A stretch of DNA of 64,000 bases from Anaerolineaceae bacterium (lineage in GTDB: Bacteria > Chloroflexota > Anaerolineae > Aggregatilineales > Phototrophicaceae): NCBI GenBank assembly GCA_002702065.1, contig NZXX01000001.1:1240001-1304000 (forward strand), read 5' to 3'. Position 1 is the first letter of the stretch; every line of letters starts with the position of its first letter. The position numbers were made by a program, and so were the translations under genes. This document shows positions 17,451 through 25,528 of the stretch, piece after piece. The notes beneath the pieces were generated by a model. It saw nothing but the letters and a program-made list of their open reading frames with translations. It was not told where the DNA came from and made no database searches.

Positions 17451-18673
17451 TGAACGATCAGGTTGAACAGACACGGATGGAATGGGACAACCTGTTTTCT
17501 GACCGGGCGAACCAGTTGCAGCCCTCCCGGCTGACGGCGATTTTCCAGGCAGGGGCCAACCCGGATATGATCTCGCTGGCTGGTGGCATTCCTGATCCTG
17601 CGATCTTGCCGATCGAGCGTATCCGTCAGGCGACAGATACGGTGTTGGCGGAGCGCGGTGGCGAAGCGCTGAATTACGGTAATGGTCAGGGCATTACTGA
17701 ACTGCGCGAATTTGTTGCGGCGCGGATGTCGACCGATTTTATGAAGGTTGATCCCGACAATGTGGTCATTACCAGCGGCTCGCAGCAGGGACTTGATCTG
17801 GTGGGGCGGGTGCTGCTGAATGACCGTGATAAAGTGCTGGTGCGTAACCCAACCTACATTGGTTCGCTATCGGCGTGGAAATCCTACAATCTGCAATGGG
17901 AGCCGATTTTTAGCAGCGGCGAAAGCGACAATCTGGAAAGCGTGTTTCAGCCGAAACCCAAGCTGCTGTATTTCGTGGCGGATTTTGAAAACCCGACTGG
18001 CGAGATGTTAAGTGAAGCTCAGCGCCGTTCGCTGCTGAGTGCACTGCATCGCCATCATGTGCCGGTGGTGGAAGATAACCCCTACGGCGAATTGCGCTAT
18101 GAAGGTGAGCGTATTCCAACGCTGCTGGAACTGGATGCGCTCAGCACGGGCGATGGCGGCATGGGCAGCCATGTGATTTATGCCGGGTCATTCTCGAAGG
18201 TGCTGTCACCCGGGCTGCGTGTCGGATGGCTGGTGGCGGACAAGCCCTTTGTCGCCAAAGTGATGCAGTTCAAACAGGCCGCCAATCTGTGCTCCAGCAT
18301 TCTTGATCAATTTGTCGTGTACGAGGCGGTGCAGGATGGTTTTCTGGATGACTTTATTTTGGACCTGCGCCAGATCTACGCCGAACGCCGCGACGCGATG
18401 ATGGACGCGATGGCGCGTCATTTCCCCGACGGTGTGACGTGGACGCGGCCCAAGGGTGGGTTCTTTATCATGGTGACTCTGCCGGATGGCTTGAACGCGG
18501 TTGACCTGTTGCAGGCAGCTTTGCCAAAGGGCGTCGCCTTTATACCCGGTGAGGCATTCCATATTCAGGGGCACGGGCCGAATACGCTGCGCCTGAGCTT
18601 CTCGCGTTACAACCCGGATCGCATTGATGAAGGAATCCGCCGTCTGGCTGACGTGATCCGGTCCAAACTTTAA
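17450..18673 (+). CDS. PLP-dependent aminotransferase, LysN-type (second of tandem pair)
   Basis: 407 residues. The start overlaps the previous stop by one base (TGATG), so translation is coupled. It repeats the same family motifs as its neighbour (TSGSQQGLDLVGRVL, YFVADFENPTGEMLSEAQR, DNPYGELRYEG, GSFSKVLSPGLRVGWLVA), and the two align over full length with about half of positions alike by eye. The pair looks like a tandem duplication that has diverged, possibly toward different substrates or a heterodimer. The Lys of the PLP site is present in both. Confidence 0.82.
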   Translation: MNDQVEQTRMEWDNLFSDRANQLQPSRLTAIFQAGANPDMISLAGGIPDPAILPIERIRQATDTVLAERGGEALNYGNGQGITELREFVAARMSTDFMKVDPDNVVITSGSQQGLDLVGRVLLNDRDKVLVRNPTYIGSLSAWKSYNLQWEPIFSSGESDNLESVFQPKPKLLYFVADFENPTGEMLSEAQRRSLLSALHRHHVPVVEDNPYGELRYEGERIPTLLELDALSTGDGGMGSHVIYAGSFSKVLSPGLRVGWLVADKPFVAKVMQFKQAANLCSSILDQFVVYEAVQDGFLDDFILDLRQIYAERRDAMMDAMARHFPDGVTWTRPKGGFFIMVTLPDGLNAVDLLQAALPKGVAFIPGEAFHIQGHGPNTLRLSFSRYNPDRIDEGIRRLADVIRSKL

Positions 18674-18733
18674 ACCAGCAGGCAATCGGGGTGGGGTTTC
18701 AGATGAAGAACGAGGTCAGATTGAACAACTGAT

Positions 18734-19951
18734 ATGTCTCAAGCCGCTCCCCGAACCTGGAAGCGTACGCTCTATATCGCTTTCTTTGCACAATTAATTT
18801 CTGCGATGGGCTTTTCGCTCATCTTCCCCTTTTTGCCGCTTTACGTCCAGGCTCTGGGCACGACCACCGGCATCAGCATTGATTTTCTTGCCGGGATGGT
18901 CTTCTCGGCTCAGGCGCTGACCATGATGATTGCGTCACCGATCTGGGGCTCATTGGCCGATCAGTATGGCCGCAAGCTGATGGTCGAACGGGCCATGTTC
19001 GGCGGGACGCTTCTACTGTTTCTGATGGCCTTTGTGACATCGGCGGAACAGCTGGTGCTGCTGCGGGCCATTCAGGGTTTTATCACCGGCACTGTGTCGG
19101 CAAACAATGCGCTGGTGGCATCTACTGCGCCGCGTGAGCGCATGGGGTATGCCATGGGCCTGCTTCAGGTGGGTCAGTGGAGCGGGGTGGCGATGGGACC
19201 GCTGATCGGCGGGGTGCTGGCGGACGCCTATGGGTATGCGATACCGCACATCTTCACCGCAATCTTGCTGGGTATTGGCGGCATCCTGATCCATTTTGGG
19301 ATTGATGAAGAATTTCAGCCCGCCAATGATCAGAAACTGGGGCGGAAAGCCTTTGTTGCGGAATGGCGTCATGTGCTGTCGATGAAAGGGGTGATTGTGA
19401 CGTACAGCCTGCGCTTCCTGACAGCGTTGATGCGCTCGATGATTGTGCCGATTGCGCCGTTGTTCATTCAGACATTGATGCTGGAAGCCAGCGGTGTCAG
19501 CACGATTACCGGCGTGATGATTGGCATTAGCTCGGCAGCGGCAACCGCGACGGGCATTTATCTGGGGCGGCTGGGCGACCGTATCGGCCATCGCCGCATT
19601 GTGATTGTGTCGGCGGTGGCGGCGGGTTTGTTGTTGATACCGCAGGCGCTGGTCACGGAGACGTGGCAGTTGATTGTACTGTATGGGCTGACCGGTGCGG
19701 CCAGCGGCGGTTTGGTAGCGGCCCCGAGTGCGCTGCTGGCGCATTTTACGGACCCCGGCGAGGAAGGGGCGGTCTATGGCATCGACAACTCGATTGTCGC
19801 CGGCGGGCGGGCGCTGGCCCCGCTGATGGGTTCCGGGCTGGCGATTATTCTGGGGTATCGGGGGGTGTTTGTCGTCGCTGGTTTGTTAATGCTGCTGGTG
19901 GTGATGGTCGCCTTTCAGGGGCTGCCGCAGCGCCGTTTAACGCCTGCTTAA
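18734..19951 (+). CDS. MFS drug/metabolite exporter
   Basis: 405 residues, 12 membrane helices expected. Motif A is present twice: GSLADQYGRKLMVERAMFGG between helices 2 and 3, and GRLGDRIGHRRIVIV between 8 and 9. FVTSAEQLVLLRAIQGFITG, with the Arg of motif B, and the GLLQVGQWSGVAMGPLIGGVLAD half are typical of the DHA1 TetA/Bmr exporters. It lies 60 bp behind the two aminotransferases in the same direction and may export an amino-acid-related product, but no substrate evidence exists. Confidence 0.8.
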   Translation: MSQAAPRTWKRTLYIAFFAQLISAMGFSLIFPFLPLYVQALGTTTGISIDFLAGMVFSAQALTMMIASPIWGSLADQYGRKLMVERAMFGGTLLLFLMAFVTSAEQLVLLRAIQGFITGTVSANNALVASTAPRERMGYAMGLLQVGQWSGVAMGPLIGGVLADAYGYAIPHIFTAILLGIGGILIHFGIDEEFQPANDQKLGRKAFVAEWRHVLSMKGVIVTYSLRFLTALMRSMIVPIAPLFIQTLMLEASGVSTITGVMIGISSAAATATGIYLGRLGDRIGHRRIVIVSAVAAGLLLIPQALVTETWQLIVLYGLTGAASGGLVAAPSALLAHFTDPGEEGAVYGIDNSIVAGGRALAPLMGSGLAIILGYRGVFVVAGLLMLLVVMVAFQGLPQRRLTPA

Positions 19952-19985
19952 TGTTTTGGCTTAAAACCACCGGTATTTAGGGATA

Positions 19986-20014
19986 TTGACAACCGGCAAT
20001 CTGAGGCATAATAT
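19986..20014 (+). promoter_or_regulatory. Strong sigma70-type promoter of the nad operon
   Basis: TTGACA (19986-19991), a 17-base spacer, then TAATAT (20009-20014). The expected start of transcription is near 20021. A short hairpin, AGCGCG-CATGT-CGCGCT (20028-20044), lies right after it. Confidence 0.75.
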
Positions 20015-20021
20015 GAACTCA

Positions 20022-20069
20022 ATGTTAAGCGCGCATGTCGCGCTCTCTTTATCGGTGAACATAGTGTAG
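20022..20069 (+). CDS. Possible 15-codon leader ORF in front of nadC
   Basis: ATG at 20022 falls within a base or two of the predicted transcription start, and the frame runs MLSAHVALSLSVNIV before a TAG that overlaps the operator palindrome. If translated it would be leaderless. The residues give no hint of NAD-linked control, so this may be chance; it is listed because the argG leader has the same arrangement. Confidence 0.25.
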   Translation: MLSAHVALSLSVNIV

Positions 20070-20080
20070 AAAGTACACTA
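20062..20080. promoter_or_regulatory. Perfect palindromic operator, TAGTGTA-N5-TACACTA
   Basis: TAGTGTA (20062-20068) and TACACTA (20074-20080) form a perfect 7-bp inverted repeat around GAAAG, 11 bases before the nadC GTG and about 40 bases downstream of the promoter start. The half-site spacing of 12 bases fits a dimeric repressor. NAD genes are controlled by NiaR, NrtR or NadQ in different bacteria; which applies cannot be read here. Confidence 0.6.
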
Positions 20081-20090
20081 AGGGGTTCGT

Positions 20091-20939
20091 GTGAGGCTGG
20101 AAGAGCAAATCGACGTGCTGGTGCAGATGGGGCTGGCAGAAGACCTGGGCGACCGGGCTGATGTGACAAGCCGCGCCATCCTGCCATCAGAAAGCGTGAT
20201 GTATGCCCGGATCGTGGCCAAGGCTGATGGCGTGATCGCCGGGTTGCCAGCGGTGCATGCAGTATTTAATCAGGTTGATTCACGCGTGGTGGTGGAACCA
20301 TGTGTCGCTGACGGTGACCGGGTGGCGCGGGGAGTCGTGGTCTGTACGCTGCAAGGGAGTGCGCAGTCGCTGCTGACCGGCGAACGTACCGCGCTGAACT
20401 TTTTGCAGCGCCTCAGTGGTGTTGCCACACTTACTCGCCAGTTTGTTGATGCGACCGGGGGCACGAATGCGGTTATTCTCGATACCCGCAAGACGACGCC
20501 TGGCTGGCGGCTGCTGGAAAAATATGCGGTGCGGATGGGTGGCGGGCAAAATCACCGGATAGGCCTGTATGACGCGGTGATGATTAAGGAAAATCACATC
20601 GCAGCAGCGGGTGGTATCACGGCTGCGGTCCAGATGGTGCGTGATTATCCGGATGCGAAGGACCTGCCCATCATTGTCGAAGTCGAAAACCTGACTCAGC
20701 TGGAAGAAGTCCTGCCGCTTGAGGTGAATCAGGTGCTGCTCGATAACATGGACGAAGCGACCATGCGCCGGGCGGTTGAGATCACGGCGGGACGTGTGCC
20801 GCTGGAGGCGTCGGGCAATATGTCGCTGGAGCGTGTGGCAGCTGTGGCGGCAACAGGTGTGAACTTTATTAGTGTCGGCGCGCTGACGCATTCCGCACCG
20901 GCATTTGACTTATCCATGCGAATAACGGGAGAAGAATAA
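20091..20939 (+). CDS. nadC: Nicotinate-nucleotide pyrophosphorylase (carboxylating)
   Basis: 282 residues. GTG start, with AAGGGG 7 bases upstream. The quinolinate-binding and PRPP regions are present: TGERTALNFLQRLSGVATLT, DTRKTTPGWRLLEKYAV, MGGGQNHRIGLYDAVMIKENHI, and EASGNMSLERVAAVAATGV near the end. The enzyme turns quinolinate and PRPP into nicotinate mononucleotide, CO2 and pyrophosphate, the last step of de novo NAD synthesis before NadD. It is the first gene of nadC-nadA-nadB, and nadA follows with no gap. Confidence 0.95.
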   Translation: MRLEEQIDVLVQMGLAEDLGDRADVTSRAILPSESVMYARIVAKADGVIAGLPAVHAVFNQVDSRVVVEPCVADGDRVARGVVVCTLQGSAQSLLTGERTALNFLQRLSGVATLTRQFVDATGGTNAVILDTRKTTPGWRLLEKYAVRMGGGQNHRIGLYDAVMIKENHIAAAGGITAAVQMVRDYPDAKDLPIIVEVENLTQLEEVLPLEVNQVLLDNMDEATMRRAVEITAGRVPLEASGNMSLERVAAVAATGVNFISVGALTHSAPAFDLSMRITGEE

Positions 20940-22058
20940 ATGGCAGCAGTAGATATGACTGTGCCGGTGGACGCGGTAGCAGAAGCAACATTGATCGAAC
21001 AGGAGGAAGCCGCCATCGAGCGCATCAAACGTGCGCGCGAGATACTTGGCGATGAAGTGGTTATCCTCGGCCATCATTACCAGCGTGACGAGGTGGTCCA
21101 GTTTGCCGATTTTGCGGGCGATAGTTACCAGCTCAGCCAGGAAGGCGCGAAGGTCAAGGCGAAATACATCGTCTTTGCCGGGGTGCACTTCATGGCGGAA
21201 AGTGCGGATATTCTGGGGCGCGATGATCAGGTCGTGATTTTGCCCAACATGAAGGCCGGTTGCAGTATGGCCGATATGGCCAACCTGGAACAGGTGCTGA
21301 CGGCGTGGGCGGAACTCGAAGATGTGCTGATGGCAGACCCGGAACAGCAGATTATGCCGATCACCTACATCAACAGCGCCGCCAACCTGAAGGCGTTTGT
21401 CGGTGAACACGGCGGTACCGTGTGTACATCATCGAACGCGGAAGGCGCGTTGAAGTGGGCCTTTGACCGCCGCGAGAAGGTCTTCTTCTTCCCGGACCAG
21501 CACCTGGGCCGCAACACGGGCAAGGCGATGGGTATCCCGGTGGAGCAGATGGTGTTGTGGGACCCCTTCCAGCCTTACGGTGGCCTGACTGACGAGCAAA
21601 TCCTGAATGCCCGCATCATCCTGTGGAAAGGGCATTGCAGCGTGCACCAGCAGTTCCGCCCGGAACATGTCGATCTGTGGCGCAAGCATCACCCGGACAT
21701 CAACATCATTGTGCATCCCGAATGCATGATGGAAGTGGTCGATATGGCAGATTACGTCGGTTCGACAGCGTATATCGGCAAGATGATTGCTGCCGCAGAA
21801 CCCGGTAGCAAATGGGCAATTGGCACCGAAATTCACATGGTCAACCGCCTGAAGAACCAGTATCCTGACAAGATGGTCCAGCTTCTGTCGCCGTTTGCGT
21901 GCCTGTGCAGCACCATGTACCGTATCAGCCCACTTGATCTGGCTAACGTGCTGGAAAATCTGGTGGAAGGCCGCGTAATTAATCAGGTCAGCGTCCCGGA
22001 TGACGTCAAGCAGAAGGCGAAACTGGCGCTGGACCGTATGCTCTCCATCCCCAAATAA
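20940..22058 (+). CDS. nadA: Quinolinate synthase
   Basis: 372 residues, starting directly after the nadC stop. The enzyme condenses iminoaspartate with dihydroxyacetone phosphate to quinolinate using a [4Fe-4S] cluster. Cluster cysteines are in MKAGCSMADMA, GTVCTSSNAEGAL and SPFACLCSTMYRIS. GHHYQRDEVVQFADFAGDSYQL is the substrate-binding start, and VHPECMMEVVDMADYVGSTAYI is conserved. Its iron-sulfur need explains the cysteine desulfurase later in the operon. Confidence 0.95.
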   Translation: MAAVDMTVPVDAVAEATLIEQEEAAIERIKRAREILGDEVVILGHHYQRDEVVQFADFAGDSYQLSQEGAKVKAKYIVFAGVHFMAESADILGRDDQVVILPNMKAGCSMADMANLEQVLTAWAELEDVLMADPEQQIMPITYINSAANLKAFVGEHGGTVCTSSNAEGALKWAFDRREKVFFFPDQHLGRNTGKAMGIPVEQMVLWDPFQPYGGLTDEQILNARIILWKGHCSVHQQFRPEHVDLWRKHHPDINIIVHPECMMEVVDMADYVGSTAYIGKMIAAAEPGSKWAIGTEIHMVNRLKNQYPDKMVQLLSPFACLCSTMYRISPLDLANVLENLVEGRVINQVSVPDDVKQKAKLALDRMLSIPK

Positions 22059-22068
22059 GCAGGCTGAA

Positions 22069-23685
22069 ATGAAATATATCCAAACCCATACACTGATTGT
22101 CGGCTGTGGGATCGCCGGAGCCGCCGCAGCGCTGCGCCTGAGCGATGACCCCAATCATGATATTACGGTGATTACCCGCGCCCGCGAAGCCAATGACAGC
22201 AATACCGGCTGGGCGCAGGGTGGCATCGTGACCCGCGGGCTGGACGACTCGCCGGAACTGCTGGTGGAGGACATTCTCAATGCCGGGGCGGGTTTGAGCC
22301 TGCCCAAAGCGGCGCGGCTGCTGGCCGACGAGGGACCACGACTGGTGCGCGATGTGCTGATGGAGCGCTGTGGCGTGCGCTTTGACCGGGATGCTGAGGG
22401 CGAACTGGTCTATGGTCTGGAAGCAGCCCACAGCACCCGCCGCATTGTGCATGTCGGCGACATGACCGGCTCGGCCATTGCCGAGAAAATGCTCGAAACA
22501 CTGGCGACTCGCCCCAATGTCCATCTGCTCACGCAGCACACCGCCGTTGATCTGATTACCTTCCCGCATCACGCGCTGGACCCGTTGGCGATTTACGACG
22601 CCAATACCTGTCATGGCGTATATGCGCTGGACCGCGAAACTGGCGAGGTGATCCGCATTCTGGCCGGGTACACTGTGCTGGCAACAGGCGGGCTGGGGCA
22701 GATTTTCCGCAACACCAGCAACCCTCGTGGCGCGCGTGGCGATGGTCTGGCGATGGCAGCGCGGGCCGGGGTGCACATCCTCAATATGGAGTATGTGCAG
22801 TTTCACCCCACGACATTGAGCGTGCGTGGTGCTCCCAATCTGCTGATCAGCGAGGCCGTGCGCGGCGAGGGCGGTGTGCTGCTCTCCCCACAGGGTGAAC
22901 CGTTCATGCACCGGTACTCACCGGAATGGAAGGACCTGGCTCCGCGTGACGTGGTGGCGCGTGCCATTCACATGGAGATGCTCGAACACGGTTATGAGCA
23001 TGTCTACCTGGACATCGCCAGCAAACAACCGGCAGCTTTTATCCGCGAGCGCTTCCCCCAGATTTTGGAAAACTGCCATCGCTTTGGCATCGACATCACC
23101 AGCGAACCGATTCCGGTCGTTCCGGCGGCGCATTATTCGTGCGGTGGTGTGCTGGTCGATGAATGGGGCCGGACGGATTTTGACGGTCTGTACGCCATTG
23201 GTGAGGTGAGCTGCACTGGTCTGCATGGGGCGAACCGGCTGGCAAGCACCAGTCTGCTGGAGGGCCTTGTGTGGGGTGATCGGGCAGCCTTCGATATTCT
23301 GGACAGGCCGCGCGACCCGATTGATGACGCGCGGGTTCCGGGCTGGGTGTATCGTGGCGACAGTGACCCCGACCCGGCACTGATCGAAGGCGATATGACG
23401 ACCATTCGTAACGTGATGTGGCATTACGTCGGGCTGGTTCGCACGGAAGAACGCATGTCGCGGGCGCAGCGTGAACTGCGTCACCTGTGGCACGAAATCG
23501 AGGCATTCTATCGTTCCAGCCGTCTGAACGACCAGTTGATCGGCTTGCGCAATGCGGTACAGGTCGCCCGCATCGTGACGCACGCGGCCCTACGGAACAA
23601 AGTCAGCCGGGGGGCCCATTACCGGGCGGATGCGCCTGCCGAAATGGACATGCCTGTTGAAGAAGCGGTTCAGGCGAGAGGGTGA
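22069..23685 (+). CDS. nadB: L-aspartate oxidase
   Basis: 538 residues from ATG 22069, 10 bp after nadA. FAD-binding motifs: HTLIVGCGIAGAAAALRLSD at the start, TGGLGQIFRNTSNPRGARGDG, then LHGANRLASTSLLEGLVWG. It oxidises L-aspartate to iminoaspartate, which NadA uses, so the gene order matches the pathway. The C-terminal helical domain (WHYVGLVRTEERMSRAQRELRHL) is complete. An upstream in-frame start within nadA was rejected because it adds residues not found in the family. Confidence 0.94.
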   Translation: MKYIQTHTLIVGCGIAGAAAALRLSDDPNHDITVITRAREANDSNTGWAQGGIVTRGLDDSPELLVEDILNAGAGLSLPKAARLLADEGPRLVRDVLMERCGVRFDRDAEGELVYGLEAAHSTRRIVHVGDMTGSAIAEKMLETLATRPNVHLLTQHTAVDLITFPHHALDPLAIYDANTCHGVYALDRETGEVIRILAGYTVLATGGLGQIFRNTSNPRGARGDGLAMAARAGVHILNMEYVQFHPTTLSVRGAPNLLISEAVRGEGGVLLSPQGEPFMHRYSPEWKDLAPRDVVARAIHMEMLEHGYEHVYLDIASKQPAAFIRERFPQILENCHRFGIDITSEPIPVVPAAHYSCGGVLVDEWGRTDFDGLYAIGEVSCTGLHGANRLASTSLLEGLVWGDRAAFDILDRPRDPIDDARVPGWVYRGDSDPDPALIEGDMTTIRNVMWHYVGLVRTEERMSRAQRELRHLWHEIEAFYRSSRLNDQLIGLRNAVQVARIVTHAALRNKVSRGAHYRADAPAEMDMPVEEAVQARG

Positions 23686-23689
23686 GAGA

Positions 23690-24871
23690 ATGAGCGAATT
23701 TATCTATCTGGATCACAGCGCGACGACTCCAACTGATGCACGTGTCGTTGAGGCAATGACGCCACACTGGACACAGACTTTTGGCAATGCCTCAAGCCTG
23801 CATCAGGTGGGCAAGACGGCCCAGGCTGCGATGGAGCAGGCCCAGCACACCATCGCTGAGGTGCTCAATTGTCAGGCTTCCGGGCCGTCAGAAATTGTGT
23901 TCACCAGCGGTGGCACTGAGTCGGACAATCTGGCGTTGAAGGGTGTCGCCAACGCGATGCGCTCACGCGGGCGCGGCCAGCACATCATCACCACCAGTGC
24001 CGAGCATCATGCGGTGCTGGATGTGGCGAAGGAACTGGAAGCCAATGGTTTCGACGTCACCTTTCTGCCAGTCGATGCCTTTGGCCGGGTGACGCCGCAG
24101 CAGGTGGTGGACGCCATGCGCGATGACACCGTGCTGGTAAGCGTGATTTACGCCAATAACGAAGTCGGCACGGTCAACCCGATTGGGGAGATTGGCGCGG
24201 CCATCAAGCAGAAAAACCGGCGCGTGCTATTCCATACGGACGCGGTGCAGGCGGCTGGATTGCTGCCGCTGGATGTAAAGGCGCTCAACGTCGATTTGCT
24301 GAGTTTGTCGGCGCACAAGTTCTACGGGCCAAAAGGCATTGGTCTGCTGTATGTGCGGCGGGCTGTGCCGTTATTGCCACAGATCGTGGGTGGTGGTCAG
24401 CAGGCACATCGACGCAGCGGCACAGAACCCATTCCGCTGATTATCGGCATGGCCGAAGCTCTGCGGCTGGCGGAAGCGGAACGTGCGGAAACCGTCCAGC
24501 GGCTGACGGTGCTGCGCGATGACCTGATTGCGCGGCTGCTGCAAACCATCCCGGAAGCGAACCTGACCGGGCACCCGACGGAACGGCTGGCAGGCCACAC
24601 CAGCTTTACCATGCGGCTGCTCAACGGCGATTCAATCCTGCTTGACCTGAGCGAAATCGGCATTGGGGCGAGCGGCGGCAGCGCCTGTACCACCGGTCAG
24701 CAGGAACCGAGCCACGTGCTGGTGGCGATGGGTGTCGACCCGGATTACCTGATGGGGCAGATGCGCTTTGTGCTGGGCAAACACAGCACCCAGGAGCATG
24801 TGGACCGGCTGATTTACCACCTGAACGCGCTGGTGGAACGTCACCGCACCATGATCCCGGATATGGGTTGA
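23690..24871 (+). CDS. Cysteine desulfurase, NifS/IscS type
   Basis: 393 residues from ATG 23690, four bases after nadB. YLDHSATTPTD at the N terminus, the PLP Lys in LSLSAHKFYGPKGIGLLYVRR, HTDAVQAAG, and the catalytic Cys loop SGGSACTTGQQEPSHVL are all present. It moves sulfur from cysteine to scaffold proteins. Lying between nadB and a GNAT gene in the nad operon, it most likely supplies sulfur for the NadA cluster, as nifS-like genes do beside nadA in other bacteria. It could also serve general Fe-S assembly, as no iscU is near. Confidence 0.92.
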   Translation: MSEFIYLDHSATTPTDARVVEAMTPHWTQTFGNASSLHQVGKTAQAAMEQAQHTIAEVLNCQASGPSEIVFTSGGTESDNLALKGVANAMRSRGRGQHIITTSAEHHAVLDVAKELEANGFDVTFLPVDAFGRVTPQQVVDAMRDDTVLVSVIYANNEVGTVNPIGEIGAAIKQKNRRVLFHTDAVQAAGLLPLDVKALNVDLLSLSAHKFYGPKGIGLLYVRRAVPLLPQIVGGGQQAHRRSGTEPIPLIIGMAEALRLAEAERAETVQRLTVLRDDLIARLLQTIPEANLTGHPTERLAGHTSFTMRLLNGDSILLDLSEIGIGASGGSACTTGQQEPSHVLVAMGVDPDYLMGQMRFVLGKHSTQEHVDRLIYHLNALVERHRTMIPDMG

Positions 24872-24873
24872 GG

Positions 24874-25335
24874 ATGGGCAAACCACGTTACACCGTTACA
24901 CTGGAAGCGAACCCCGCTGCGGAGGACCTGGCCGTCATTCGCAGCGGGTTGGATGCCTTTAATCGCAACGCCATTGAGATGGATAAATCCGGTGAGTATG
25001 AGGCGCTGCATATCCTGATCCGGGCCAATGACGGTACTGTGATGGGTGGCCTGTTGGGGGGTAGCTGGTGGGGCTGGCTGTATATCAGCATTCTGTGGGT
25101 GCATGAGGATTTGCGCGGGCAGGATTTTGGTACCGACCTGATGCGGGCTGCCGAACTCGAAGGGCTGCGAAGGGGGTGTCATGCGGCCTTTGTTGACACG
25201 CACAGCTTTCAGGCGCTGGATTTTTACCTGAAACTAGGCTACACCGTCTTTGGCGAACTGCCGGATTTTCCACCGGGCTATACTCGTTACTTTTTGCGGA
25301 AACCGCTGACCGGGCTGGCTGAAATCGACTCCTGA
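24874..25335 (+). CDS. GNAT-family N-acetyltransferase
   Basis: 153 residues from ATG 24874, three bases after the desulfurase stop. The acetyl-CoA binding region is seen as ILWVHEDLRGQDFGTDLMRAAE (the V-x-x-x-x-R-G-x-G/D core), followed by AAFVDTHSFQALDFYLKLGYTVFGELPDFPPG. The acetyl acceptor is unknown. It ends the nad operon by position. A second copy of its C-terminal segment lies directly after the stop, indicating a past duplication. Base composition is like the neighbours up to the stop and changes soon after. Confidence 0.8.
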   Translation: MGKPRYTVTLEANPAAEDLAVIRSGLDAFNRNAIEMDKSGEYEALHILIRANDGTVMGGLLGGSWWGWLYISILWVHEDLRGQDFGTDLMRAAELEGLRRGCHAAFVDTHSFQALDFYLKLGYTVFGELPDFPPGYTRYFLRKPLTGLAEIDS

Positions 25336-25424
25336 AGTCGGGCTACGCTGTGTTTGGCGAACTGCCGGATTTTCCTCCGGGACACAACCGTATTTTTCAA
25401 GAAGCAATTATGAACATGTTATAA
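25332..25424 (+). pseudogene. Truncated duplicate of the GNAT C-terminus
   Basis: The 31-codon frame starting in the GNAT stop codon reads LKSGYAVFGELPDFPPGHNR and then an unrelated tail ending in TAA. This matches LKLGYTVFGELPDFPPGYTR at the end of the intact GNAT. At DNA level the segments at 25332 and 25228 share the run GGCGAACTGCCGGATTTTCC. There is no start codon or acetyl-CoA site, so it is the 3' piece of a second GNAT gene. It marks one edge of the AT-rich insert that follows. Confidence 0.75.
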
Positions 25425-25528
25425 GCTTAACTGTTAATTTAAGTAGTATATTTGTTCTTATCACCTACCCATAAAACTGACTCTCTGCTAAGATAATTAA
25501 ACTACCCAAGTCGGTGAATTTTGGCACA

